Below, piece by piece: positions 62,778-64,000 of a stretch of 64,000 nucleotides of DNA. The translations under genes and the position numbers were made by a program. The notes under the pieces were generated by a model, which did not search any database, was not told where the DNA came from, and was given only the letters and a program-made list of their open reading frames with translations. The DNA is taken from contig OZ034969.1 of NCBI GenBank assembly GCA_964030785.1, positions 35,882,601-35,946,600 on the forward strand. Direction: 5' to 3'. Position 1 is the stretch's first letter; each line of letters opens with the position of its first letter. The stretch is from Siderastrea siderea. Lineage: Eukaryota; Cnidaria; Anthozoa; Scleractinia; Rhizangiidae.

Positions 62778-63600
62778 TATTTATGTATTTATCAGTATCA
62801 TTAGAGGCAGTGAAGCCTTGCCAAAACCTTGCCTGTTGCTAGGGCTTTGAAAAAGAAATTATTATTAGGTCTCTATGCATTGGTCTTCAAAAATTGTTCA
62901 AGACAGGAGTGAGAATGTAAAAATGTATGTTGAGTTTACTCAAGACCAGGGAGTGTGGCCAGGGGTGCCGGAACCGTCCTTTTCGTTCATTACAAGCTTA
63001 TGAAACCATTTTATGGCAAACCTAGCGGATTACAATTTTATACATGAAACTCAAAATTAAGTTGAGTTTGAAACTCAACTCATGTTGAAACTCATCATGA
63101 CAAGGAGTCCTAATGTTTAGGGCTCTTTGTCGCTTTCCGCCTGATCTTCTGAGCAAAGCAGGTGACGAAGGTGGAGAACCATCCTTGTGACGAATGGCTA
63201 ACGCTCGAAACGTCAGCTTTCAATCTCTTCACGGTGGCTCAATTTACCTTATCAACTCAGTTGATAAATACAAAGTTTTGTGTTTCGCTTCCCCACCGAT
63301 GCAGCACCACAGTTTCTCTAGAAACTAACCCCCTTTTTTGTCAAGAGACAGTTGGTTGTGCGATTTTTCTGCGTCTTCTCACGGCTGAGGAGAACGAGCT
63401 CGGTTTCGCTTAGAGCACTGCTATGGACGGTAGACTATCAGATGACAGGGCATTAGATTTCCGCGCAGTTATTGGTCTTATAGGTCCCACGCCATATGCT
63501 CTTCATACACGGACGGATTCTTTCTTTAGAAAACTGTATATTCACATCATCGATCTTCCAAGTGGTAACTAAACGGCTTGCAATGGACGCCCACCGGATG
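62778..63600. repeat. Non-coding stretch with retroelement-like terminal sequence
   Basis: CTAACGCTCGAAACGTCAGC near 63196 followed by TTATCAACTCAGTTGATAAA (a palindrome, about 63248) resembles terminal sequence of Penelope- or DIRS-type retroelements. A 17-bp inverted pair GGTGGAGAACCATCCTT (63170) / AAGGATGGTTCTCCACC (63607) brackets this block. Confidence 0.4.
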
Positions 63601-63604
63601 ACAC

Positions 63605-63964
63605 TTAAGGATGGTTCTCCACCGGGATCTTGATATCGTGTCCGGAGTTTAGGAGGACAAATGTATCCGACTTAGTCTCCGCCGGCCTTGCGGTCGCAGG
63701 CTCCCTTCCTTCCATGGGGAGGGAAGGGAGCCAAGAGTTGAACACCACGCCCAGCTCTGCTCCTAGTACTCCTGCGCAAACTATGGTGGCCCTGCAGGCC
63801 CTACAGTGGTAGCAGCCAGCGCTGTCTTGCCGGAAGCTGACTGTCTTCAGGGCTGGTATGGTAGTGTTAATCTGCTTAATGACGTCTGCCATCACAGCGA
63901 GGAATGCACGAAAGTGGGTATGAGAAAAAAGTGTACTTATCAGAGCCCATTGAAGGGAAGACAC
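63605..63964 (-). pseudogene. Fragment of a repeated transposon-type gene
   Basis: The minus-strand frame reads LISTLFSHTHFRAFLAVM, IKQINTTIPALKTVSFRQDS, AGCYHCRACRATIVCAGVLG and then GHDIKIPVENHP. The strand followed by RQD(S/N)AGCYH looks like the catalytic aspartate region of a widespread cnidarian transposase-like family that I cannot name with certainty. It is truncated, and an inserted purine/pyrimidine palindrome (CTCCCTTCCTTCCATGGGGA region) interrupts it. Confidence 0.4.
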
Positions 63965-64000
63965 CGATGTGTTGCAAAATAGCTTTGGACTCCGACTTGC

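Overview
This is eukaryotic, AT-rich, repeat-laden DNA, most likely from an anthozoan cnidarian and probably a stony coral. The evidence is a spliced secreted-protein gene resembling coral skeletal-organic-matrix proteins, an actinoporin-like remnant, Penelope-like elements, a CR1/L2-type LINE with an esterase ORF1, a tRNA-derived SINE, and many terminal-inverted-repeat (TIR) elements. Most of the window is transposable-element matter in various states of decay. Only one ordinary host gene is clearly intact.

Layout. 0.27-4.78 kb: a broken, formerly spliced multi-domain gene (RING-like finger, cysteine-peptidase-like C-terminus) interrupted by a 5'-truncated Penelope element with a 12-bp target duplication. 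4.78-7.20 kb: three DNA transposons nested inside one another. 7.2-22.4 kb: no convincing genes, but large inverted repeats, a 3.15-kb TIR element, a SINE with a 13-bp target duplication and a near-perfect 650-bp palindrome. 22.41-24.55 kb: the three-exon host gene. 24.6-30.2 kb: MITEs, a Mutator-like element with a 9-bp duplication, and two Penelope 3' ends in inverted orientation. 30.16-35.08 kb: a 4.9-kb hAT-like element with an exact 8-bp duplication, inserted into the Penelope arm. 35.3-40.0 kb: a LINE with both ORFs open. 40-45.5 kb: MITEs, a LINE ORF1 scrap and the actinoporin-like pseudogene.

The highlight is 45.5-58.7 kb, an integrated Polinton (Maverick/adintovirus-like) element. 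It encodes protein-primed family B DNA polymerase, retroviral-type D,D35E integrase, adenain-like protease, double-jelly-roll major capsid, penton, a phospholipase A2 minor capsid protein, two small basic virion-type proteins, an acidic proline-rich protein with a PPxY motif, a fibre-like protein built from phage-tail-fibre-type repeats, a zinc-ribbon protein, a membrane protein and further small genes. Polymerase and integrase converge tail to tail. The virion genes form one long minus-strand block, and the fibre and membrane genes point the other way from a shared promoter. Short TATATA motifs lie just upstream of nearly every start codon. Polymerase, major capsid, penton and phospholipase genes each carry breaks, several of them in A7-A8 runs, and no packaging ATPase is visible. 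The copy is therefore probably a defective relic, unless the homopolymer breaks are assembly errors.

59.26-61.18 kb is a 1.9-kb TTAA-flanked fold-back element next to the Polinton. The last 3 kb hold a possible single exon, a MITE and a transposon-gene scrap.
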